Below, piece by piece: positions 11,123 to 20,533 of a DNA stretch of 64,000 bases. The position numbers were made by a program, and so were the translations under genes. This stretch comes from Diplonema papillatum (lineage: Eukaryota > Euglenozoa > Diplonemea > Diplonemida > Diplonemidae), in the NCBI GenBank assembly GCA_030068145.1, contig JAPJBO010000008.1, positions 558,001 to 622,000 on the forward strand. The letters run 5' to 3'. The stretch's first letter is position 1; the number at the start of each line of letters is the position of its first letter. Below the pieces are notes generated by a model. The model ran no database searches. It saw only the letters and a program-made list of their open reading frames with translations, and had not been told where the DNA came from.

Positions 11123-12274
11123 GTGGAAGGTAGAGACGGGGGAGGCCGAACACTACAACCGGAGCGCGGCCGGAGTAGTGGTGTGGCGTGGCGAAGCGCT
11201 AGGCGCTACCGCCTTCGCACGGAAGAACGCACGGGCGGCAGTGGCGACCACATTCCCGGTTCCCGTGCAGCACTCCGAGGAGCGGAGCATCACCTGGAGG
11301 GGCGAGGGGACGGCGAGGACGCTGTCAGTTTGGGTGTCGTCACAGGCACCTCTGGAGGCGTTCTACGACGCAAAGGAGCCAAAGAGGAGCTGCCGGGGAG
11401 AGAGCGCCCAGGTCGTGGTGCAAACGAAGTTGGGGGAGGGGGAGACACGAGAAGGGGTCTACCTCAGGATGTCGAAGCATTGCAAGCGGGTGCTAACCAG
11501 GTTCGACAGCTGAGGGCATCTGCTTCGTCTCGCCGGCGGAGGCGGATAAGGTGTTGAAGAGCTTGGGAGAGTGGGATCTTCGTGAGGGCCTTGCACGAGG
11601 ACAAGGAGAGGAGCCGCCTGGGAATGGTTTGGGTGGATTCTGAGGAGGAGGCGTCGAAGATGGCGGGTGTGTTGAAGAGCGGAGGTATTGCGACGATGGG
11701 CCTCGGAAAGGGAGCGGACGGGAAGGTGGCAGTGCGTGTGGAGAGGGGGAAGATGGACGAGGCTTGCAGAGCGCTGGGCAGGACGAGGAAGTTTACGGTC
11801 GAGGGGCCCCCTCTGGATATGACGGCGGATGAGGTCGTGAGGTCATTGGGGGAGCAGGGTTGGCAGGCAGAGGCAAGGGAGGCGAGAGAAAGCAGGAGAG
11901 GAAGAGCAGTGTGGCTGGTCGAGGCACTGACAGCGCCGCCGGCAATGGACCTCGAAGTGCAGGGGGAGCTTTGGCTCGTGAGTCAGTCGATGTCGGCCGG
12001 GGTGGCGCGGGGGTCGGTCTGGGACGGGTCTCGGTCTTTCATGAAAAAATGGGAGACGGGGCGGAAGGAGGTCCAACCCGCTACGGGGCAGGGCAGGGTG
12101 TTTCGGAGAGAGGAGTTTCCGGTGTTGGGGAGTGCGGCGCAGCCGGGGAGCAAGGCGCGGGAAGGAGCAAAAAACGACGGCGCAAAAAACGACAGAGGAG
12201 GGGGCTGGGGAAACATCCCTCCGGGAGCGGCCGGGGGTGCAGGGAGTCCGACGGTGGCGATGGAAGAAATGTGA
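11123..12274 (+). pseudogene. LINE-B ORF1 relic (related to LINE-A ORF1)
   Basis: The 230-codon frame 11582-12274 contains a stretch (GPPLDMTADEVVRSLGEQGW..) that lines up with the LINE-A ORF1 segment GAAPREHEADVEHVLRQAGW and its following residues. Upstream, 11178-11513 and the frame around 11515-11590 (EGICFVSPAEADKVLKSLGE) continue the similarity in other frames, so at least two frameshifts or stops have broken the gene. It begins about 37 bp inside the insertion junction, consistent with a near-full-length 5' end. In LINEs ORF1 protein binds element RNA (family knowledge). Confidence 0.65.
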
Positions 12275-12330
12275 AAACGGGTTTTTGCCTAGAGGCTTTT
12301 CGTGTTATTCTGCAGATGCTTTGGGCTATC
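12262..12330 (+). repeat. Dispersed repeat shared with 42005-42065
   Basis: GAAGAAATGTGAAAACGGG and the following ~45 bp recur with few changes at about 42012-42065. It starts at the last codons of LINE-B ORF1, so it may be LINE-B inter-ORF sequence. Confidence 0.6.
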
Positions 12331-12415
12331 TTTGTGTCTATGCTTTCAGTTGTCTTCTTAACCATGGTTAAGTGCGCAAATGGTGTCAGCCGAAGCTGGT
12401 AAAGCTTCGGCGCCG

Positions 12416-12481
12416 CCCACGTTATGTTTGTTTAGCATTGAGTTCTTTTAAGTACATGAATCACATGGATTAGCATGCACT
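12416..12481. repeat. 66-bp flanking duplication of LINE-A1 (3' side)
   Basis: Matches 20688-20753 at 65 of 66 positions. It contains the 51-bp core (from TTTAGCATTGAGTTC to TAGCATGCACT) that also flanks LINE-A2 and LINE-A3. Confidence 0.85.
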
Positions 12482-12496
12482 GCCTTGAAAGTCAGG

Positions 12497-15400
12497 TTAT
12501 CGGATGACGTCGTCACCTGCCATTGCGTCGTCAAGGTCGAGCATTTGTGGAGCTAGCGGGGTTTGGCTTTCTTGCGATTCCAGAGACTGAGTCGGCGAGT
12601 ACGAGGGCGGGCACGTGTGTCCGTTTTTCACTTTCGAGGGCATTGGTGTGCCCGTGGTCCCCGGTCGTTTCTGAGAGCTGCTTGCCCTCGGTACCTTCTT
12701 CTTCCTTCGATGCACCCCTGAGTCGGGGGTGGTCGCCTTCGTCTTCTTCCGCTTGCGGCCGGCGATCGGGCCTTCCTTCGGGGTGCCGAGCACCCTCTTC
12801 TTCAGCGCTGGTCGTTCGCTGGTTCCTGGCGTTGGTGGCGGCCTCTTGGTCGCCCGTCCGGTCGTCGCCGTCTCCTTTTTCGTTGCCGCGAGCGGCGCTC
12901 GCGCCGCTCGCGCCGCTCGCTTTCCTACTGGCGTTTCCCGCTGTACACCCACCTGGGTGGGTGAGGAGGGCCTCTTCTTCTTGTTGCGTCCGGGGGTTGA
13001 CTGGACGTTCGGCTTGTTGGACTGGTGGTGGCCGCGGCTGCAACATGCCGCCGGTCGCCTCTGCGTCAGCGTAGGGAGCCTTTTGCACTCTTGGCAGGTT
13101 CCTCTGCCATGCGTGCGGCAGGCATGATGCCCGCTGCGGCAACACGCCGCCGCCGTCTTGCACTCGCCGCACTTCGTCGTGCTGTGCTCTGTGCACACCG
13201 CGATCGGCTGCCCATCGTTCGCGTGGTGATGGTGCCGGCAGCACATCTCTACCGTGGGAACGTCCCTTCGGACGAGTGCTCTGCACGCCTCACACTTCCC
13301 TTTGTGATGGGTCGCGCACGTGACGAGTGCCTTCTCTATACCGACACCCGGCATATGCACGGGGTCTGGGTGCAGTTGTGGTGGGGCAGGCAGGGCCCAC
13401 CTCGCCGCTCTCCCGATCGTCCAGTCAGGGTACGTCGGGCACTGCGTCCCTACATCGCTTCCTTTCACTTGTTCCTCAAGTATCGTCCCCGTGTGTGCCT
13501 CGCGAAAGCGTGGCCTGGGCCGTATACCCGATATCCCCGTGATGCCCATGAACGACAGCGACGTCGTCGGGCACACCCTCTCTCCTCTCATGCAGCTTCC
13601 CAGCCCTTGCTGTGCCGCCAGCTTGTCCAACGCGCTCATCATGCAGCGCAGGACGTTTCCCCGTTCTCTCACCCCCTTCGGCGCATTCCCGTGCAGCGGC
13701 ATGCTGAGGCCCGAGAAGAGTTCAAAGTCGATCGCAAGCTCCAGCATTGACGCCTGCCCGTTCTCGGTCCATTGCATGTCCGACAGCCACGCTACCAACG
13801 CATAAAACGTCGGTAGTCCCCAGGTCTTGTTCCGCTCCCACGTCCATGCCGGGGCAATCCGCGCGAAGGGGTGGTCAAATTTCTCGGCAGGCATCGCATT
13901 CGCTCTCGACCAGGGGGTCGTGGGGTTCCTGGCCACCCAGCCACGTGCTTCGAGCCCAGCCCGTTCCGCAAGGATTTCAGCCATCATCTCCTGGAGCCGC
14001 CTCGAGAATTGGGCATTCTCGGGTACTACCACACCGTGTTCCAGCGTGCATCTGGGCCAGTCGGCCCGGTTGGCTGCCATCAGCTCGGCATGTGCCTCTC
14101 GTCGCCGTATGTGCGAGTACGCTCCGCAGTCCCAGAATACGTGTTTCTCGTCCTCGGTGTCGCCGCTTCCACAGTGCTTGCAGCTGGGCGCCTGCGGCTC
14201 AGCTCCGGCCTGCCTCATCCGCGACGTGTACTCAGCCGTGTTCACCCCCCCCGCCAACGCTACACGTATAAGCCTCGCGGTGTGCGCGGGACATTCACGC
14301 ATCCTCCAGAAGGAGTTCGTCCGCTCCAGGTCGGCTCTCTGTATGCCCTCAAATCCCGGCCGCCTCGCCACCAGTCGGGACCACGTCTTCGCCCTCAAGT
14401 CCGCCCTAACTTCATGTCCCCTCTTCGAAGGTGCCGAGGCTAACGGGTCATATGTTGCACCATTCCTCAGCGTGCGAGACAGGGGCCCGGGTCCCCATAC
14501 GTGTCCACACTCCTCCATGCTCCTCATCGCCAGTCCAACTGGCCCCAGGGGTAGGTCCCCCTCGGCGTATCTTCCCCGGATGCTCTCCATCAGAGGCAGC
14601 AGTCGTGGCAACCTCTCGCACGCCGCGTAAAACGCTGTCGTCACCCTATATGCTAGGCATGTACCGGGATCCGTCAGGTGGCCCTTCTCCTGAAAGTTTA
14701 GGACCATCTCCCTCGCGCGCTTCGGGTTGGATCCACCCCAGATCAGTCCCATCACCGACGTCGTCAGCCGTTTCATCGCCACCTTCGATACCGGCGCGAA
14801 AGAGCAGCCTGACAGCGCCGCCGGTAGCACATTCGACTGCACAATCCGGACCCGCTTTTCGTACCGGAACGGCGCATGGCGGAGGCCTTCCGCCAGGGCA
14901 GCCGCCTTCTCCACCCTCTCCGAGTCGGACCTTTCCGTCCTATTCTTCGCCGTCGAGACTAGGACCCCGAGGCACTTGACGGATTTGCTAAACCGCAGCA
15001 GCGCATCCACGCTGCGGAGTTTGAGAGTCGACTGATGCCTACGTCTCGTCGAGAACGCGACCGTCTTCTGGAGGTTTAGCTCCATCCCGGTGAGTGTGCA
15101 GAACTCGTCTACTACGTCCACTCCCTTTTGCAGGGCGGCCTCCGACAGCCTGGACAGCAGTGTGGCGTCGTCCGCGTATGACTTTGGACTCACACCCTCC
15201 GCTTCTTTCTTGACCGCTTTCATCACTACCGACAGCAGGGCATTGATGAGTATGACGGATACAGGGCACCCTTGAAGGATACCGTTGGTCACACTGAACT
15301 CCCTGCCCACCCCTAATGGTAGCTTGAAGCGTCTCGCGAGCAGTCTGTAGATAGCCCTCAGCGGCTTGAGAACCCGATTGTGCAATCCTAAGTCCTCGGC

Positions 15401-18400
15401 TAAGCGCAGTACTATCTCTCGCGGGACCATGTCGAAGCATTTCCGGAAGTCCAGCGCCACACCGTAGAGCGGCTCCCCGTCTAACAAGGCGTCCTCCATC
15501 TCGAGCCCAATTTCCATCAAGACGTCCTCGATCCGGTGACCCGGTCGAAAGCCTTTCTGTCCTTCTTCGATCCATTCCTCTTGCCACAGAACTATGTCCG
15601 CCAGCCTGCGGCAGGCCCATAAGCGGTACACGGCGGATGTGACGGTTATCGGTCTTGTGTGCAGCGGGTCTTGACTCTCATCCTTCGGCACCATCGACAC
15701 CAGCGCAGTTGTCATGCTTGCCGGCCAGTCTCCAGTTGCTTCGACCAGGTTCATGACGTCTGCAAGTGCATTCAGCAGGGGGAGCGGCAACTCCCGCAGT
15801 TCAGCCATACGCCAGCCATCCACCCCTGACGCGCTTTTCTTCGGCTTCTTCCTCAGCAGAATTCGCAGCTCCTCCCCCGTGATTGTTCCGGCTTCCATCA
15901 TATGTGGGCCGATGTGATCCCGGAACCGATCCCGAAACGGCTCGTACTCCGGCTCTGGCCCGTCCTTGTACTTACGCAGGATAGGGTCCCACGCAGTGTT
16001 CAGCACCTCGTCCATCTCGTCAACATTTGCAGTCACTCCCGCCCCCTTTCGCAACACCCCCGACGGCTCAGCGCGTCCGGCGCAGATGGTTGTCAGACAT
16101 CGTCTGCTCGCATCGGCCCTCTCGTTCAGCTTGTCTCGGTATTTCGTAAACCTGGCCGCCGATCCTTCCTTTCCGAGCCTGCTCGTCTCTTCCCGCAATG
16201 CCGTGAGAAGCTGCTTCGCCTCCTCATGATCCGGGAATCCTTCTGTCCCTTGGCCATCTTTCATGCACGCCTGTGCCAGCCGCCTGCTGTTCTGCCAGCA
16301 ACGGGATACCTCATGCGGAACTGCCTCCGGCCCGCGCCGTTGCGCAAGGTAGCTGCAGATGCGTTCCATCCTGTGGATGGCCTTCCGGAGCCGTAGCTGT
16401 CTGCTGTTCGCCGCCCCCGACCCGTCGCTCGCAGTGCTTGCCGTGATGCAGACTCTTTTAGGTGACGTCTTTATCCCCCGGCCGGTACTTCTTCCCCTTT
16501 CTTCCGCAGGGATTCCGAAGGCATCCTGCAAGTACTGCTCACTGACTCGTGACCACTCGAGCCAGGCCTCTTCCACTCGCTGTGCTGCCAGCCGTTCTGC
16601 GAAATCGGAGTTGGCCAGTCTCTGTACGGCTTCCCTGTAAGCTTCTGTGTCCGAGAGGCCCCACTTGGGTCCCCCCTCCGTAGAGATTTCCCGCGGTACT
16701 TTAAATCGCCACACGATTTGGCGCAGCGCCGCAATGTCCAGGGTCATTGTCACGAGCCGGTGTCCCGGCACGTTCACCGCGGTGGTGACGCATTGGCGGA
16801 AAGCTCCCGTCGTTATTCGGTTGAGGAGTATGCGGTCGATCCTCGTGCCCGATGTCCGGGCGCTGGTAAAGGTCGGTGGTGGTGGTGTGTCACCGGTACG
16901 CGCATGGTGCAGTTCCGCTGCGTCGGACCATCCATTCCTTAGTGCCTTCCGCAGTACAGGGGACCGGTCTTCTTCCGTGTTCAGGTCACCCATCACCATT
17001 ATGGGGACGTCACCGAGGCTATCCGCCGCTGCGAAGAGGATCTTCTCCAGCATGTCCTCACGCTCCTCGCTCTCCGCCCTCCCGTTTCCGGAAGGGCAGT
17101 AGACATTGAACACGTGCACGAACGTGTTGCCGGCCCCTGTTGCTACTACCGTATGGCTCACTCGGTCCGGGGACCGTATTGCTGCGTGCGAGAGCGCCGT
17201 CATCGTATCGTACGCCGGTATCGGTCTCAGTACTAGAGTGGAGAGCCCTCCGTTCGCGGCGTTCATCGTCGAGCGACTACCGGAGTTCCTACAGAGTCTT
17301 CCGGGTGGTGGCAGACCCCAGTGGCAGCACCATTTCCGCAGGTATTCCTCCGCCTGCACCCGTTTGCACGGAAGGAGTGTCACCTCCTGGCAGCAGAGAA
17401 GATCCGCTTCCACCGCGTCGGCCGCTGGGAGATACTGTAGTAGGTTGGTTACGTTTAACGTCGCGAACCTCATCTCCGCGCGGCCGGGACCAGGGTTTTG
17501 TTCGACGTCCCCCGCGGTTATCAGCCGCTGTCTTGCTGATTCTTTGATTGATTGTAGAGTTCTTTGGTGATGAAGCAAAAGTGTCCGTGGCGCGGGGCTG
17601 GACTGATGTTGGGGGGGTGCAGTGGATGCCTGAGGGCTGGGCGGGGGGGGTATGGGAGCTTCTTGCGGGGTGTCCCGGCCTTGCAAACTTTGGGAGGCGG
17701 CCTCGCGCACGGCCCTGTAGGTCAGCGAGACCCGGTCGCGTGCGACATCATCGGGACGAATCCCGTGCGTCCACAGGTTCCTGGCCTCGCCTTCCATGTG
17801 GCACAGTGTGCCGACCGGCAGAGGGGTTCTCAGTCTCCGGCTCCCCCTCTCCCATTCCATGACCGTGTCGCTCAAGAGCGATATGGTCGCTACCCTCGGA
17901 CCCAGTTCTCTCTGGTCTCTGTGGGGGTTGATCCCCACTCCCCTCCGGTACCAGTTGGCCAGCAACTGGTCCGGTTCCCACCCAAGGCGGTCACGTATGA
18001 GATCCGCCGCTTCTTTCAGGGGCCCCTCGGGGATACCCCGTTCCAGTCTGATCGGGGGTTCACCTAGTCGATAGGCGTGCCCCCACTGCTGGGTTTCCCT
18101 GCTGTGTCCACCCCCCAGCCTTCCCCATGGGGCTTCCGGGTTGAGCTCGGGTGCTCGGCTCAGTCTATCCAGAAGATCCCGAGGGATCGCCTGGAAACTT
18201 AGCCCCGGGATGGGTCCCTCCACCCTGGCGGGGGGGCCCTCGTTGCAAGTTGGCCGGGCACACTGGCTATTGTAGGGGGATTGTTTGTGCGCAAAACCGG
18301 GCCCTCGGGGTATCACTCCCGGGCGATTGAGGCCAGGCGCGCCGTGAGAGAGAGGGAGGGGAAAAGAGGAGGAGCAGGAATTCTCTTTTTCCGTCTCTGC

Positions 18401-18520
18401 GTGATCGAACTGCCTAGCAGGGGTGCTAGGACTCGGCAGCCCGAACGAGGGCCTCGCGCGCAGGGCAACCCGTAATGGGCTGGCGGGGCCACTGGCGCCG
18501 GGTGCGGGCTGTGGAGGTAG
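12497..18520 (-). CDS. LINE-A ORF2: AlkB dioxygenase-2A-endonuclease-reverse transcriptase-zinc repeats
   Basis: The frame opens right after the ORF1 UGA. No ATG occurs until Met153 (numbering from the GTG at 18316), so a readthrough or non-AUG start is needed. Domains: AlkB about 38-205 with H132-x-D134, H184 and R195/R201 (Fe and 2-oxoglutarate ligands); Pro-rich linker; 2A at 270-277; APE-type endonuclease about 283-527 (N288, E311, GDLN 443-446, D494, H519); RT about 815-1110 with D956 and YADD 1047-1050; CCHC finger C1379-C1382-H1392-C1397; three C-x2-H..C-x2-C..CC..HH units at about 1667-1764; Lys/Arg-rich tail likely for nuclear import or nucleic-acid binding. The endonuclease nicks target DNA and the RT copies element RNA by target-primed reverse transcription (family knowledge). 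The AlkB role is unknown. Confidence 0.9.
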   Translation of the reverse strand, partial: LPPQPAPGASGPASPLRVALRARPSFGLPSPSTPARQFDHAETEKENSCSSSFPLPLSHGAPGLNRPGVIPRGPGFAHKQSPYNSQCARPTCNEGPPARVEGPIPGLSFQAIPRDLLDRLSRAPELNPEAPWGRLGGGHSRETQQWGHAYRLGEPPIRLERGIPEGPLKEAADLIRDRLGWEPDQLLANWYRRGVGINPHRDQRELGPRVATISLLSDTVMEWERGSRRLRTPLPVGTLCHMEGEARNLWTHGIRPDDVARDRVSLTYRAVREAASQSLQGRDTPQEAPIPPPPSPQASTAPPQHQSSPAPRTLLLHHQRTLQSIKESARQRLITAGDVEQNPGPGRAEMRFATLNVTNLLQYLPAADAVEADLLCCQEVTLLPCKRVQAEEYLRKWCCHWGLPPPGRLCRNSGSRSTMNAANGGLSTLVLRPIPAYDTMTALSHAAIRSPDRVSHTVVATGAGNTFVHVFNVYCPSGNGRAESEEREDMLEKILFAAADSLGDVPIMVMGDLNTEEDRSPVLRKALRNGWSDAAELHHARTGDTPPPPTFTSARTSGTRIDRILLNRITTGAFRQCVTTAVNVPGHRLVTMTLDIAALRQIVWRFKVPREISTEGGPKWGLSDTEAYREAVQRLANSDFAERLAAQRVEEAWLEWSRVSEQYLQDAFGIPAEERGRSTGRGIKTSPKRVCITASTASDGSGAANSRQLRLRKAIHRMERICSYLAQRRGPEAVPHEVSRCWQNSRRLAQACMKDGQGTEGFPDHEEAKQLLTALREETSRLGKEGSAARFTKYRDKLNERADASRRCLTTICAGRAEPSGVLRKGAGVTANVDEMDEVLNTAWDPILRKYKDGPEPEYEPFRDRFRDHIGPHMMEAGTITGEELRILLRKKPKKSASGVDGWRMAELRELPLPLLNALADVMNLVEATGDWPASMTTALVSMVPKDESQDPLHTRPITVTSAVYRLWACRRLADIVLWQEEWIEEGQKGFRPGHRIEDVLMEIGLEMEDALLDGEPLYGVALDFRKCFDMVPREIVLRLAEDLGLHNRVLKPLRAIYRLLARRFKLPLGVGREFSVTNGILQGCPVSVILINALLSVVMKAVKKEAEGVSPKSYADDATLLSRLSEAALQKGVDVVDEFCTLTGMELNLQKTVAFSTRRRHQSTLKLRSVDALLRFSKSVKCLGVLVSTAKNRTERSDSERVEKAAALAEGLRHAPFRYEKRVRIVQSNVLPAALSGCSFAPVSKVAMKRLTTSVMGLIWGGSNPKRAREMVLNFQEKGHLTDPGTCLAYRVTTAFYAACERLPRLLPLMESIRGRYAEGDLPLGPVGLAMRSMEECGHVWGPGPLSRTLRNGATYDPLASAPSKRGHEVRADLRAKTWSRLVARRPGFEGIQRADLERTNSFWRMRECPAHTARLIRVALAGGVNTAEYTSRMRQAGAEPQAPSCKHCGSGDTEDEKHVFWDCGAYSHIRRREAHAELMAANRADWPRCTLEHGVVVPENAQFSRRLQEMMAEILAERAGLEARGWVARNPTTPWSRANAMPAEKFDHPFARIAPAWTWERNKTWGLPTFYALVAWLSDMQWTENGQASMLELAIDFELFSGLSMPLHGNAPKGVRERGNVLRCMMSALDKLAAQQGLGSCMRGERVCPTTSLSFMGITGISGIRPRPRFREAHTGTILEEQVKGSDVGTQCPTYPDWTIGRAARWALPAPPQLHPDPVHMPGVGIEKALVTCATHHKGKCEACRALVRRDVPTVEMCCRHHHHANDGQPIAVCTEHSTTKCGECKTAAACCRSGHHACRTHGRGTCQECKRLPTLTQRRPAACCSRGHHQSNKPNVQSTPGRNKKKRPSSPTQVGVQRETPVGKRAARAARAPLAATKKETATTGRATKRPPPTPGTSERPALKKRVLGTPKEGPIAGRKRKKTKATTPDSGVHRRKKKVPRASSSQKRPGTTGTPMPSKVKNGHTCPPSYSPTQSLESQESQTPLAPQMLDLDDAMAGDDVIR
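17486..17530 (-). other. 2A ribosome-skipping peptide in LINE-A ORF2
   Basis: Codes for LITAGDVEQNPGP, a perfect match to the 2A core D-V/I-E-x-N-P-G-P. Skipping would fall between Gly276 and Pro277, so the endonuclease-RT protein would start with Pro about 11 residues before its first conserved Asn. 2A sequences are known in trypanosome L1Tc and some animal LINEs. Here it sits between AlkB and endonuclease. Confidence 0.9.
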
Positions 18521-18523
18521 TCA
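18518..18523 (-). promoter_or_regulatory. Candidate stop-codon readthrough site (UGA CUA) between ORF1 and ORF2
   Basis: Minus-strand sequence ACG AGC TGA CTA CCT. ORF1 ends at this TGA and the same frame is open from the next codon into the AlkB domain. UGA followed by CUA is a recognised efficient readthrough context in several RNA viruses and animal genes. No start codon precedes the AlkB domain. Inference: ORF2 is made by readthrough. A chance nonsense mutation in this copy is the alternative. Confidence 0.65.
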
Positions 18524-20226
18524 GCTCGTGCAAGTCTTGCACGCGCTGACGTCGCAGCCCTCGCATTCCAAGCGAAGCTGACCCTTCGCCTTCTTCTTCC
18601 TACACACGCCGCAGGTGTAGCCAGCTGCGGCCTTCGTGGGGGTCCCGAAGGCGTGGACGTGCTCTGCACCGTCCATCCGGGCGTCGCTTCCCGCGGGAGC
18701 CGGCCCGTCCCCTGCCGGCTCCGGCGTCTTCCTCTTCTTCTGCGCTGCCGCGTCCGCTGGCGGGGCCGCCGGCGGGGCCGCTGGCGGGGCCGCTGGCGGG
18801 GCCGCTGGCGGGGCCGCTGGCGGGGCCGCTGGCGGGGCCGCTGGTGGAGCCGCTGGTGGGGCCGCTGGCGGGGCCGCTGGTGGGGCCGCTGGTGGGGCTG
18901 CTGGCGGGGCTGCTGGCGGGGCTGCTGGCGCTGCTGGCGGGGCCGCCGGCGGGGCTGCTGGCTGCGGCTCGTCTTCCTCCGGCGCCGGCAGCCGCATCCG
19001 CCGCTTCCCGCTGGGGCTGGCAGCGAGCCGCCTGCGCCGCTCCCTCGGCATCTCCCCTCCGTCGAAGGGATTCACCCGGAGGTCGGGTGCCTCATCCCGC
19101 TGCAGCACGCGGAACGGGGGGTCGGTGGCCGACGTCACGACGCAGACCCGCACCCCACCTCGCAGGAACGACGTGACGACGTCTGCCTGCCAGCCGGCCT
19201 GCCGCAGGACGTGCTCCACGTCCGCCTCGTGCTCGCGTGGCGCCGCGCCCATGAGCAGGAAACGCGGCTTCGATTCGAGGGGGGCAGCGGCGTGTTCGCC
19301 GGCCGCCGCACGCACCTCTTCCAGCGCGGCGTCGCTGCGTGCGCGTACGAGGAGGCGTTTGCCGGCGAGCACGAGACCGGCGGCCGCCCCGCCTGCCCGC
19401 TTCGCCACTTCCAGGGCGACCGCCCTCGTGGCCCCCTTCTGCAGGGCGACCACCGGCATGCTGTCCCGGCACGCCTTCTCCGTCGACCGCCAGAAGCAGC
19501 CATCCCGACCGGAGCTGGCCAGGATCTCGTCGGCATGGGCGCGGGGCACCCGCACGACCAGCTCGCGCCGCCCCTGCTGCGACGACACGCCCCACATGGT
19601 GTCGTCGCGGACACGTATGTCCATCTTTAGGGCCGCCCTGACGGCCCTTCGGCATAGGCGTGTCAGCGCCGTGCGGGGGTCCTTCTCCACGCAAGACCAC
19701 GTCTCCTCCGACGCGTGTTTGCGGGCCACGACGAAGGCCAGCACCGTCGTGGCAGCGGTCGGCTTCACCGCGCCGACGGGCACTCTCTGCACTGTCACCT
19801 GCCCCCGCTGGCGCACCGGTTCTCCGCCCGTCCACAGGTACATCTCTTGTACCCTTCCGCCCACCATCAGCACGGGGCCCCGTCGCGCGTCGCTGAAGGT
19901 CTCACGGCACAGCACGCCAAGGCGCACCCGCTTCCCGTCGCGCTCCGCGACGTCCACCGCATCCGCAGCGGGTCCCTTCGCTTCCTCTGCTGCGGCGGCG
20001 CTGGGGGCGACCCAGAGCCCAGCCCCGACCGCCTCGAAGTTGGGTTCTGGGAGGACCGGCGCGTCCCAGTCGGCGGCGTCGATCTCGCAGGGCGGCGGGG
20101 GCCGCCTGGTCACGTCCGCCCAGGTGGGCGCGTTCCCTTGCCGGGGGCGTTGTGGTTGCTGCTGCTGCGGCTGCTGTTGGTGTTGCTGCTGTTGCTGTTG
20201 GTGTTGCTGTTGCTGTTGCGGTTGCC

Positions 20227-20258
<32 letters not shown>

Positions 20259-20533
20259 GGTCGCTGCTGTTGCTGCTTCGGTTGCTGCTGCTGCTGTTGC
20301 TGTTTCGGCTGCTGCTGCTGCTGCTGCTGCTGCGGTCGCTGCTGTTGCTGCTTCAGTTGCTGCTGCTGCTGCCTTGGTGGTTGCTGCGCCGGCTTGCCGC
20401 TCCGCGCTTCGATCCTACGCCTGAGCAGCGTCGTTGCCACGTCGATGATGCCGTAAACGGCATCCAGCTCGTCGAGGGCGGCGAGCTCAGCCATCCCCCG
20501 CGCCTCCTGGATCAGGACGTTGATCCTGTCCAT
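18521..20533 (-). CDS. LINE-A ORF1 protein (poly-Q, Pro/Ala repeats, C-terminal Cys cluster)
   Basis: ATG at 20533; 670 codons to TGA at 18521. Layout: short helical N terminus; Gln-rich tract about residues 50-130 from CAG/CAA repeats; a central region of about 350 residues with mixed alpha/beta character that aligns with the LINE-B ORF1 relic; about 20 Pro-Pro-Ala-Ala repeats near 560-625; and at the C terminus three CxxC pairs (CGVC, CEGC, CKTC), a likely zinc-binding module. By position it is the ORF1 nucleic-acid-binding chaperone type of protein, but it has no classic CCHC knuckle or RRM that I can identify. The Q tract and PPAA repeats are tandem-repeat DNA and will vary in length between copies. 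Confidence 0.8.
18752..18962. repeat. 12-bp GC-rich tandem repeat coding Pro-Pro-Ala-Ala
   Basis: About 17 copies of GCCGCTGGCGGG (plus strand), with GTGGGG and GCTGCT variants, inside ORF1. Confidence 0.9.
20152..20386. repeat. CAG/CAA trinucleotide tract coding poly-Gln
   Basis: Interrupted GCTGTTGCT repeats (plus strand) inside LINE-A ORF1. Confidence 0.9.

Noticed and set aside
12531..13286. 251-codon alternative minus-strand frame overlapping the ORF2 C terminus, also open in A2 and A3
   Set aside because: The copies are too similar for its conservation to mean selection; composition is Arg/Pro/Ala-rich as expected of a shifted frame.
18313..18669. 118-codon minus ORF bridging ORF1 and ORF2 in another frame
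   Set aside because: Arg/Ala/Pro-rich, no domain, and the ORF1/ORF2 frame itself is continuous apart from the UGA.
18636..20456. 606-codon plus-strand ORF opposite LINE-A ORF1
   Set aside because: It is the antisense of CAG and PPAA repeats and GC-rich coding DNA (long Ala/Gly/Cys runs); ORF1 on minus has domain structure and a homologue in LINE-B.
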